Shown one piece after another: positions 9,238 to 16,662 of a stretch of 64,000 nucleotides of DNA (position 1 is its first letter; every line of letters begins with the position of its first letter). This DNA is from Ketogulonicigenium vulgare WSH-001. Its GTDB lineage: Bacteria > Pseudomonadota > Alphaproteobacteria > Rhodobacterales > Rhodobacteraceae. The DNA is taken from contig NC_017384.1 of assembly GCF_000223375.1 (NCBI RefSeq), positions 1,614,501 to 1,678,500 on the forward strand, given 5' to 3'. The notes beneath the pieces are model-generated. The model was not told the DNA's origin. It worked only from the letters and a program-made list of their open reading frames with translations, and ran no database searches. Both the position numbers and the translations under genes were made by a program.

Positions 9238-11957
9238 GCGGTTTGATTTTCACCAGCCCATGGCTGCTGCTGGGCCTGATCGCCCTGCCCGCATTGTGGT
9301 GGCTGCTGCGCGCCGTGCCGCCCGCGCCACTGACGCGGCGCTTTCCGGGCGTCGCGCTGCTGCTGGGCATCCCCGATCCCGAGGCGGAAAGCGCCCGCAC
9401 CCCGTGGTGGCTTTTGCTGCTGCGTGCGCTGGCTGTGGCGGCGCTGATCCTCGGCTTTGCCGGTCCGGTACTGAACAGCACAACGCGTGTCACGGGCGGC
9501 GGGCCTTTACTGATTCTGGTCGATGGATCTTGGGCGCAAGCGGCAGATTGGGACGCCACCCGCGCACGTATTGCCACGATTGCGGGCGAAGCGGACCGCC
9601 CCACCGCGATCGAGGTGCTGACGGCCCCCACGCCAGATGGCCCGCTGTTTCGCAACCCCGCCGATCTGCAAGGCATGATCGAGGGGCTGCAGCCCCGCGC
9701 ATGGCAACCCGATGCCCTCCCCGCTTGGCTAGAGACGATCGACGGCACGTTTGATACGATCTGGCTGTCAGACGGCCTTGCGCGCAGCAGCCGCGCGGAA
9801 TTGGCCAACGCCCTGCAACAGCGCGGCACATTGCAGGTGATCGAGGCAACCGCCCCAACCTTTGCGATCCTGCCGCCTGTCTTTGAGGATGGCGGCGTCG
9901 ATCTGACAGTGCAGCGCAGCACCGCAGGCCCGGCGTTCAGCCTGCCAGTGCTGGCCCAAGGCACCGATCCCAATGGCATCGCCCGCACGCTGGCTACGGC
10001 GAGCGCGGATTTTGCCGCCGATGCGACGGCAGCCGATGTCCGCTTTGAACTGCCACCTGAATTGCTGGCGCGTATGACGCGATTTGACCTTGGCACGGCG
10101 CCCTCGGCAGGTGCAACCGCACTTGCCGATGATCGCCTGCGCCGCCGCGAGGTTGCGCTGATCGCACCTGCTGGCGGCAGCGAGGCGGTGAACCTGCTGT
10201 CGCCCACGCATTACCTGCGCCAAGCCCTTGCCCCCAGCGCCGATCTGATCGAGACCGACCTGCCCACCGCCATGCGCGCGGGCCCCGATGTGATCGTGCT
10301 GGTCGACATCGCCAACCTGACCCCTGACGAGACCGCAACGCTCGAGACTTGGGTCGATCAAGGCGGGCTGCTGGTGCGTTTTGCGGGGCCGCGCCTTGCC
10401 GCCTCTGATATGGGGCGCGGCGCGGTTGATCCGCTGCTGCCGGTGCGCCTGCGCGCAGGCGGGCGGTCGGTTGGTGGCGCCCTCAGTTGGGGTGAGCCTA
10501 AAACACTGGCCGCTTTCACCGAAGGATCGCCTTTCTTTGGCCTGACGGTGCCGGATGATGTCGAGGTCACCGCGCAAGTGGTCGCGCAGCCCGACCCCAC
10601 CCTTGCCGCGCGGGTCATTGCGCAACTGTCCGACGGCACGCCACTGGTCACGCGCGAAATGCTGGGACAGGGACAGATCGTGCTGTTTCACGTGACCGCC
10701 ACCCCCGAATGGTCGAATCTGCCGCTCTCTGGCCTGTTCGTTCAGATGCTCGAGCGCCTGTCGCTGGCCTCTGGCACCGCGCTGGATGAGGCCTCGCTGG
10801 CGGGCACGCGCTGGGCCCCCGATCAGGTGCTGGATGCCTTTGGCGCGCTGCATAGCAGTGACAGTCTGGCCCCGATCACCGGCGAGGAATTGGCCGTCGC
10901 GCGGGCCGCCGCCGCAACGCCGCCAGGTCTTTATGCGGGCCAAGGGCGGCGGATCGCGGTCAATGCGATGAGCGCGGGTGACACGCTGGCCCCGGCCATC
11001 TGGCCCGCTGGGGTGCAGGTTTTGGGCAGCGATGGTGCGGCGGCGGTTGCGCTGCGCCCGTGGTTGCTGATGGCCGCAATCGTGCTGCTGTTGGTGGATA
11101 CACTGGCCAGCGCCGCCCTGTCGGGGCGCCTGCGCGGGCGCGGTTTGGCGGCACTGCTGCTGATCGCGCTTGCCCCGCTGCCGCGCCCTGCCAGCGCGCA
11201 GGATTTCGACGCAGGTTTCGCAATTTCGGCCACCTCCCAAGTGGTGCTGGCGCATGTATCCTCGGGCGATCCCGAGGTGGATAGCATCGTCTCGGCGGGG
11301 CTGACGGGCCTGTCGCGCGCGCTGGCCCTGCGCAGCACGATTGTCACCAGCCGCCCGATCCAGCTGGATCTGGATACCGACGAGCTGGCGTTTTTTCCGA
11401 TGATCTATTGGCCGGTGACCGCCCAAAGCCCGCTGCCCTCGCGCGAGGCCTATCAGCGTTTGAACCGTTACCTGCGCACCGGCGGCATGATCGTCTTCGA
11501 CACGCGCGACGCGGAAATCGGCGCCTTTGGCGCGACACCTGCCAGCCGCCGCCTACAGGAAATTGCACTGCCCCTTGATATTCCCGCGCTCGAGCCGATG
11601 CCCGCCGACCACATCCTGACGCGCAGCTTTTACCTGCTGCAAAGCGCGCCGGGGCGGTTCACCAGCGACCTGTGGGTCGAGGCCGCCCCGCCCGAGGAAC
11701 TGGCAGAGGGCATGCCCTTTCGCAACCTCAACGACAATGTAACGCCCGTGGTCATCGGCGCGAATGATTGGGCGGGCGCATGGGCCACACGGCCCGATGG
11801 CGCGCCGCTGCTGCCTGTGGGGCGCGGTCTTGCTGGCGACCGCCAGCGGGAAATGGCTTTGCGCTTTGGTGTTAATCTGGTGATGCATGTGCTGACCGGC
11901 AACTATAAATCAGATCAGGTACATGTGCCTGAATTGCTGAACCGTTTGGGGAATTGA
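9234..11957 (+). CDS. BatA-N / DUF4159 membrane protein of the MoxR operon
   Basis: 907 residues. The N-terminus (FTSPWLLLGLIALPALWWLL) and a second helix near residue 60-80 form the BatA N-terminal membrane domain seen in aerotolerance proteins. A long periplasmic middle part follows, with another helix at about residues 605-625. The last ~250 residues, after a PASAQDFDAGF cleavage-like site, match the DUF4159 layout: ILVASGD-like start, the RTGGMIVFDTRD segment, the DHILTRSFYLL segment and the REMALRFGVNLVMHVLTGNYKSDQ end. The BatA-DUF4159 fusion is typical of alphaproteobacterial MoxR operons. Its function is not established; a stress or cell-envelope role is inferred from the operon. Confidence 0.85.
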   Translation: MSGLIFTSPWLLLGLIALPALWWLLRAVPPAPLTRRFPGVALLLGIPDPEAESARTPWWLLLLRALAVAALILGFAGPVLNSTTRVTGGGPLLILVDGSWAQAADWDATRARIATIAGEADRPTAIEVLTAPTPDGPLFRNPADLQGMIEGLQPRAWQPDALPAWLETIDGTFDTIWLSDGLARSSRAELANALQQRGTLQVIEATAPTFAILPPVFEDGGVDLTVQRSTAGPAFSLPVLAQGTDPNGIARTLATASADFAADATAADVRFELPPELLARMTRFDLGTAPSAGATALADDRLRRREVALIAPAGGSEAVNLLSPTHYLRQALAPSADLIETDLPTAMRAGPDVIVLVDIANLTPDETATLETWVDQGGLLVRFAGPRLAASDMGRGAVDPLLPVRLRAGGRSVGGALSWGEPKTLAAFTEGSPFFGLTVPDDVEVTAQVVAQPDPTLAARVIAQLSDGTPLVTREMLGQGQIVLFHVTATPEWSNLPLSGLFVQMLERLSLASGTALDEASLAGTRWAPDQVLDAFGALHSSDSLAPITGEELAVARAAAATPPGLYAGQGRRIAVNAMSAGDTLAPAIWPAGVQVLGSDGAAAVALRPWLLMAAIVLLLVDTLASAALSGRLRGRGLAALLLIALAPLPRPASAQDFDAGFAISATSQVVLAHVSSGDPEVDSIVSAGLTGLSRALALRSTIVTSRPIQLDLDTDELAFFPMIYWPVTAQSPLPSREAYQRLNRYLRTGGMIVFDTRDAEIGAFGATPASRRLQEIALPLDIPALEPMPADHILTRSFYLLQSAPGRFTSDLWVEAAPPEELAEGMPFRNLNDNVTPVVIGANDWAGAWATRPDGAPLLPVGRGLAGDRQREMALRFGVNLVMHVLTGNYKSDQVHVPELLNRLGN

Positions 11958-14032
11958 TGGAAGGCTCGGTTATCTTTGCGCCGCTGCTGAGCTGGCCGCT
12001 GGTCTGGGCGGCGCTGGCGCTGGCGCTGGTCATCGGCCTGCTGGCATTGTGGCGCGGCCTTGGCGGCTGGGGGTGGCGCGCGCTGGCGGCGCTCGCACTG
12101 GCGCTGGCGCTGGCGAACCCATCGCTGATGCGCGAGACGCGCGATGCTTTGTCCGATATCGTGCTGGTCGTGGTGGATGAAACCGCCAGCCAGCGCATCG
12201 GCACGCGCGAGGCGCAGACAGCCAGCGCCCTTGATCAGATCACCCGCCAGATCGAGGCCCTGCCCAATACCGAAATGCGCATCATCCCTGTCCGCAATGG
12301 CGAGGATGACAATGGCACCCGCCTGCTGACCGCCCTGTCGAACGCGCTGGCCGAGGAACCCGCTGCGCGCATTGCCGGGATTATCTTGCTGACCGATGGC
12401 CGCGCCCATGATCTGGCCGTGACGCCCGAATTGCCCGCGCCGACCCATCTGCTGCTGACCGGCGAGCCAGACGACTGGGACCGCCGCCTGATTGTCCGCA
12501 ATGCGCCCGCCTTTGCCATTTTGGACGAGCCTGTCACCCTGACCCTGCGGATCGAGGATCAAGGCGCTGCGCCAGAGAGCGGCCCCGTGCCGCTGACCAT
12601 CGCCATCGACGGCGGCGATCCGATGACGTTCACCGTCCCCGTCGGCCGCGATATCGAACTGCCCCTCACGCTGCCCCATGGCGGCATGAACGTGTTGCAG
12701 TTTCAAACGCCCACCGCGGATGGCGAGTTGACCGACCGCAACAACACCGCCGTCGTTCAGATCAACGGCGTGCGCGACCGACTGCGCGTGATGCTGGTCT
12801 CGGGCGAGCCACATGCCGGCGAGCGGACATGGCGCAATCTGCTGAAATCCGACCCCGCCGTCGATCTGGTGCATTTCACCATTTTGCGCCCCTCGGACGC
12901 TGTCGATTCGACCCCGTCCGAGGAATTGGCGCTGATCGCCTTTCCGACGCGTGAATTGTTCGTCGATAAGATCAACGATTTCGATCTGATCATCTTTGAC
13001 CGCGATCGCCGCCGGGGGCTGATCCCCGATGATTACATGATGAATGTGGTCAATTACGTGCAAGGTGGCGGCGCGGTACTGGTCTCGACGGGGCCGGAAT
13101 TTGCGGGTGCGGAATCCATCGCGCGATCCCCGCTGGGGTTCATCCTGCCCGCACGGCCCACCGGACAGGTGTTCGATCAGGCCTTCCGCCCGCAATTGAC
13201 CGAACTTGGCCAGCGCCATCCGGTGACGGCGGGTCTGCCGGAACTGTCGGGCGTGGACGAGGATGGCAATCCGCTGTGGGGCCGTTGGCTGCGTCTGCTG
13301 GCTGTGACGCCCGATCCGAATGCCGAGATCGTCATGGCGGATGAAAGCGACAATCCACTGCTGATCCTGAACCGCGTGGGCGAAGGGCGTGTCGCCCTGA
13401 TGTCATCCGATCAGGCATGGCTGTGGACACGCGGCTTTGACGGCGGCGGCCCGCAGAACGAATTGCTGCGCCGCCTTGCGCATTGGCTGATGCAAGAGCC
13501 GGACCTCGAGGAAGAGGCCCTTTGGGCCGAGCCGCAGGGCCAGACCCTGCGCATCATCCGCCGCACCATGGCCGAGGATGCGCCACAGGTCACCATCACC
13601 CAGCCCGATGGCAGCACCGTCACCGTGCAACCGACCGAAGTCGCCCCCGGCCGGTTCGAGGCACTGTTCCGCGCGCCCGAGGCCGGTCTTTACCGCCTGA
13701 CGGATGGCGAATTGGACGCTGTCATCGCGGCTGGCCCCGCCCAGCCGCGCGAATTCGAAGAAACCATCGCGACCGCTGATATCCTGTCGCCCGCAACCAC
13801 CGCGACAGGTGGCGGGGTGGTGCATCTGTCAGATGGCACGCCCGATATCCGCACCGCCCGCGCCGGGCAAAGCGCCTTTGGCGAGGGCTGGATCGGCATC
13901 ACGCCGCGCGATGTGTCTCGGGTCACGGCGCTAGATATCAACGCCTTGCTGCCGCCTTGGGGCTGGCTGCTGATCGCGGCGGCGCTGATGCTGACCGGCT
14001 GGCTGCGCGAGGGGCGGCGGGCGAACGCTTAG
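11957..14032 (+). CDS. Large membrane protein with glutamine-amidotransferase-like fold (MoxR operon)
   Basis: 691 residues from ATG 11957, which overlaps the preceding TGA (TGATG). Two N-terminal helices (about residues 9-30 and 36-55), a VWA-like segment (DIVLVVVDETASQ), a long soluble part with a class-I glutamine-amidotransferase-like region (VVNYVQGGGAVLVSTGPEF) and one C-terminal helix give a membrane-anchored periplasmic body. Similar proteins close MoxR-DUF58-DUF4159 operons in Rhodobacterales. The amidotransferase cysteine is not visible at the expected nucleophile elbow, so catalysis is doubtful. Function unknown. It ends convergently with the DUF599 gene (4-bp overlap). Confidence 0.8.
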   Translation: MEGSVIFAPLLSWPLVWAALALALVIGLLALWRGLGGWGWRALAALALALALANPSLMRETRDALSDIVLVVVDETASQRIGTREAQTASALDQITRQIEALPNTEMRIIPVRNGEDDNGTRLLTALSNALAEEPAARIAGIILLTDGRAHDLAVTPELPAPTHLLLTGEPDDWDRRLIVRNAPAFAILDEPVTLTLRIEDQGAAPESGPVPLTIAIDGGDPMTFTVPVGRDIELPLTLPHGGMNVLQFQTPTADGELTDRNNTAVVQINGVRDRLRVMLVSGEPHAGERTWRNLLKSDPAVDLVHFTILRPSDAVDSTPSEELALIAFPTRELFVDKINDFDLIIFDRDRRRGLIPDDYMMNVVNYVQGGGAVLVSTGPEFAGAESIARSPLGFILPARPTGQVFDQAFRPQLTELGQRHPVTAGLPELSGVDEDGNPLWGRWLRLLAVTPDPNAEIVMADESDNPLLILNRVGEGRVALMSSDQAWLWTRGFDGGGPQNELLRRLAHWLMQEPDLEEEALWAEPQGQTLRIIRRTMAEDAPQVTITQPDGSTVTVQPTEVAPGRFEALFRAPEAGLYRLTDGELDAVIAAGPAQPREFEETIATADILSPATTATGGGVVHLSDGTPDIRTARAGQSAFGEGWIGITPRDVSRVTALDINALLPPWGWLLIAAALMLTGWLREGRRANA

Positions 14033-14733
14033 TGGTCGTCCGCGCCGTCCAACATCACATCGCGCGAGCGTGACGCGAATTCGCGCGACCACAGAAAGCC
14101 CGTGACGGCCAGAACCGAGATCACCAGCAGCGCATCGCCCATCACCCAAGCCAGCGTCGCCAGCGCGAAATACATCGCGCGCAGACCGCGGTTGAACGAT
14201 ATGGCGGCGCGGATATTCAGCTCGGCGGCGCGGGCCGCACGGGCGGGGCCTTGGGGGCTGTCCTTATCGATCGGCACCGATCCCATCAGGATCGAGCAAT
14301 AGCCGAACAACCGGTTCGACCAGATGAATTTCAACACGGCGATGATCAGAAATACCGTCGCGGGCAGCAGCCGCAGCTGCCACAGCAATTGCGATTCGTT
14401 TTGATGGGTCAGTTGCTCGGCGACGCCGCTTAACTGGTCGATATTCCCCATCAGCGCCAAAAGGCCGCCAACCGCCAGCAGGCAGGTCGAGACAAAGAAC
14501 GAGGTCGACTGCCGCAGGCTAGAGATAATCGTCGCATCGAACACGCGATTCTCGCGCTTGCTGAAATCCTCCATCCAGGCGCGGCGATAGCCCTCCATCA
14601 GCCGCGAGACCGACGGGCGCCGCGCCGAGGGATGTTCGATCACAAAGCCCAGAACCAGCCAGATCACCGCGATCATCGCCAGCACGGCCAGATCCTTCCA
14701 CCCGATGATAATTAACAACTCGATCAGATTCAT
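14029..14733 (-). CDS. DUF599 integral membrane protein
   Basis: 234 residues with four hydrophobic stretches (about 14-35, 78-97, 115-138 and 190-215). The conserved DUF599 elements are visible: MEGYRRAWMEDFSKRENRV, the SSLRQSTSFFVSTCLLAVGG stretch and ELNIRAAISFNRGLRAMYFALA. DUF599 proteins are polytopic inner-membrane proteins of unknown function. The gene is transcribed against the MoxR operon and away from the protease gene that follows. Confidence 0.85.
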   Translation of the reverse strand: MNLIELLIIIGWKDLAVLAMIAVIWLVLGFVIEHPSARRPSVSRLMEGYRRAWMEDFSKRENRVFDATIISSLRQSTSFFVSTCLLAVGGLLALMGNIDQLSGVAEQLTHQNESQLLWQLRLLPATVFLIIAVLKFIWSNRLFGYCSILMGSVPIDKDSPQGPARAARAAELNIRAAISFNRGLRAMYFALATLAWVMGDALLVISVLAVTGFLWSREFASRSRDVMLDGADDH

Positions 14734-14847
14734 CCGCGTCCCCTGCGACCGCCTGCGCCTATTGCTATCTCATTCGCGCAAGAAAGTGAAAATGTCATGC
14801 CTTGTGCGAGCAGTCCCGCCTTGCAACAAAGGCATAGGAGGCACGTC

Positions 14848-15576
14848 ATGCCAAAGGTATTGCCTGTTTTCATCGCGGCCCTCTTGTCCGCTGCGCCCGC
14901 CCTTGCGCAGGATCACGCGCGCGAAGGGGCCGTTGGCCGGATCGAAATCGAGGACGCCGGTCATTGCACCGCCGTACTGATCGCACCAGATCAGGTACTG
15001 ACGGCCGCGCATTGCCTGTTCGACGCAGACACCGGCGCACGCATTCCAGCGCAGGACATTGTTTTTCAAGCCGGATTTACCAACGGCCGCGCCTATGCGT
15101 ACCGTCAGATCCGCCGCATCGTGATCCACCCCGACCACCAACCGGACACCCGCGCCAGTGGCGCAGCCGCCCGCAGCCGCGCGGATCTTGCACTGCTCGA
15201 GCTGTATCAACCCATCACCCCGCTGGCCGGTATAACCCCGCTGCCGATCGCCAGCGTCATCCCGTTGGAAGGGGCGCTGAACGTCATTGCCTATGGCACA
15301 GGCCCGGCGGGCGCGCATCAGACGCAGGATGAATGTCGCCGCATTGCACAAGATGGCGGCGTTTACATTTTCGGCTGCGCTTTGCAGGTTGGCGGCTCGG
15401 GCGCGCCGATTCTGGCCAATCGCGGCGGCACGCCGCAGATCGTCGCGCTGGTGTCGGCCATCGGGCAGATGCGCGGGCGCGATGTGGTGGTTGGGGTGAA
15501 CCTGCCCCAGCAAATCGGCGCATTGCGTGCCGCCTTTGACGCCTCTGCCAGCAGCGGGGCCGAGCCGCGCCGCTAG
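14848..15576 (+). CDS. Secreted trypsin-like (S1) serine protease
   Basis: 242 residues from ATG 14848, chosen because an exact AGGAGG lies six bases upstream and a classical signal peptide follows (MPKVLPVFIAALLSAAPALA, cut before QDH). The S1 triad is present: His in LTAAHCLFD, Asp in RADLALLEL and Ser in GGSGAPIL. The serine block departs from GDSGGP at two positions, as in short periplasmic S1 relatives of Rhodobacterales. Cysteines at AHC, DEC and GC could form disulfides in the periplasm. No PDZ domain is present, so it is not DegP-like. Confidence 0.87.
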   Translation: MPKVLPVFIAALLSAAPALAQDHAREGAVGRIEIEDAGHCTAVLIAPDQVLTAAHCLFDADTGARIPAQDIVFQAGFTNGRAYAYRQIRRIVIHPDHQPDTRASGAAARSRADLALLELYQPITPLAGITPLPIASVIPLEGALNVIAYGTGPAGAHQTQDECRRIAQDGGVYIFGCALQVGGSGAPILANRGGTPQIVALVSAIGQMRGRDVVVGVNLPQQIGALRAAFDASASSGAEPRR

Positions 15577-15579
15577 GGT

Positions 15580-15607
15580 CTTGAATCCCCCAAAATCACC
15601 CCCAAAT
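15580..15607 (+). promoter_or_regulatory. RpoH (sigma-32) type heat-shock promoter
   Basis: CTTGAAT at 15580-15586 and CCCCAAAT at 15600-15607 with a 13-bp spacer match the sigma-32 consensus (CTTGAAA, 11-16 bp, CCCCATNT) with one mismatch in each element. It starts three bases after the protease stop and points at the small heat-shock gene, which fits its expected control. Confidence 0.7.
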
Positions 15608-15702
15608 GAAGGTCATCGGGATGCCGCCTCGCGGGCCCGCAATACCCGCCCTGCCATCGAATGGAGGGCTAAACCTTTGTTATCGCTTACATGAGGATGA
15701 CC

Positions 15703-16161
15703 ATGCGTACCTTTAATCTTGCACCGCTGCACCGTGCAACCGTTGGTTTTGATCAAATCGCCGATATGCTTGACCGCACCCTAAGCGCGGACGCCGGCCA
15801 AACCAACTATCCGCCCTATAACATTGAAAAAACCGCCGATGATGCATGGCGCATTTCGGTCGCTGTCGCAGGTTTCGCCGACGCCGATCTGGATGTCGAG
15901 CTGCGTGACCATGCGCTGATCGTGACCGGCCGCAAGGCTGATGACACGACCACGCGCAAATTCCTGCATCGCGGCATCGCCACCCGCGCGTTTGAGCGTC
16001 GTTTCCAACTGGCCGACCACGTCCGCGTCCAAGGCGCGAGCCACGAAAATGGTATGTTGCATATCGACCTGATTCGCGAAGTACCCGAGGCGCTGAAGCC
16101 CCGCCGGATCGAGATCACCAGCAATGCCCCGACGCTGGTTGAAGCCAAATCGGTGAACTAA
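15703..16161 (+). CDS. Hsp20/IbpA-family small heat-shock chaperone
   Basis: 152 residues. The alpha-crystallin domain runs from about residue 32 (YNIEKTADDAWRISVAVAGF) to the FERRFQLADHV strand, followed by the IEI-like C-terminal motif (RRIEITS) used for oligomer contacts. It binds unfolding proteins and hands them to DnaK. I chose ATG 15703 (MRTFNLAPLH) over 15691 and 15697 because GAGGA lies five bases before it. The 5' leader of about 90 nt begins with GGTCATC (15611-15617), which pairs exactly with GATGACC (15696-15702) next to the start codon, so a temperature-sensitive fold is possible. Confidence 0.92.
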   Translation: MRTFNLAPLHRATVGFDQIADMLDRTLSADAGQTNYPPYNIEKTADDAWRISVAVAGFADADLDVELRDHALIVTGRKADDTTTRKFLHRGIATRAFERRFQLADHVRVQGASHENGMLHIDLIREVPEALKPRRIEITSNAPTLVEAKSVN

Positions 16162-16166
16162 AACGG

Positions 16167-16195
16167 AAAACGCGGCCCCAAGGGGCCGCGTTTTT
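16167..16195. terminator. Intrinsic terminator between hsp20 and the GNAT gene
   Basis: A perfect 13-bp stem, AAAACGCGGCCCC paired with GGGGCCGCGTTTT, has two bases in the loop and a T-run on the plus strand. The A-run on the other side makes it usable by both convergent genes. Confidence 0.9.
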
Positions 16196-16662
16196 CATTT
16201 TGCGATACGAAAGACTTTCTGCACGCGCCCGTTCGCTTCGCGCCACGTGGCAAAGCCGATGGCCCCGTAATAGCCCTGCCCCTCGGGATTATCCGCCCCG
16301 ATCGAGGCATCGATCTGCTCAACGCCCGCGCCCTCGGCTGCCGCACGTGTATGCTGGAACAGCGTCCGCCCGATGCCCCTGCCATGCGCCGCCGGGCTGA
16401 CATGGGTGCCGATAGAGCCCCAGCCCTCGGGCGTGCCATAGGCATTATCCGGCCCCGCGATTGTCAGGGATTGAAAACCCATAACCTGCCCCGCTTCGTC
16501 CACCGCCACCGTGCATTTCACATTGGCGGGGTTCTCAATATAGCTGCGCAGGCAAAAGGCCTCATCGCTGGCGCGCTGGCGGCCCGTCAGGGTGATAATG
16601 TCCTGCAACACGCGGGACATGCCTGCGGCATCGGTTGGAATGGCGTCGCGATAGGTGATCAT
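16195..16662 (-). CDS. GNAT-family N-acetyltransferase
   Basis: 155 residues from ATG 16662, which overlaps the polA stop (TGATG). The acetyl-CoA pyrophosphate loop is seen in THVSPAAHGRGIGRTLFQHT (motif A, about residues 87-106), followed by the IDASIGADNPEGQGYYGAIGF block (motif B), which is typical of small-molecule or peptide GNATs. The acceptor is unknown. Tail-to-head overlap with polA suggests co-transcription. The gene ends at a bidirectional terminator. Confidence 0.85.
   Translation of the reverse strand: MITYRDAIPTDAAGMSRVLQDIITLTGRQRASDEAFCLRSYIENPANVKCTVAVDEAGQVMGFQSLTIAGPDNAYGTPEGWGSIGTHVSPAAHGRGIGRTLFQHTRAAAEGAGVEQIDASIGADNPEGQGYYGAIGFATWREANGRVQKVFRIAK

Noticed and set aside
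9768..11426. 552-codon open frame on the minus strand
   Set aside because: Antisense shadow of the BatA/DUF4159 gene with no motifs or ribosome site.
11915..13219. 434-codon open frame on the minus strand
   Set aside because: Antisense to the last gene of the MoxR operon; composition is shadow-like.
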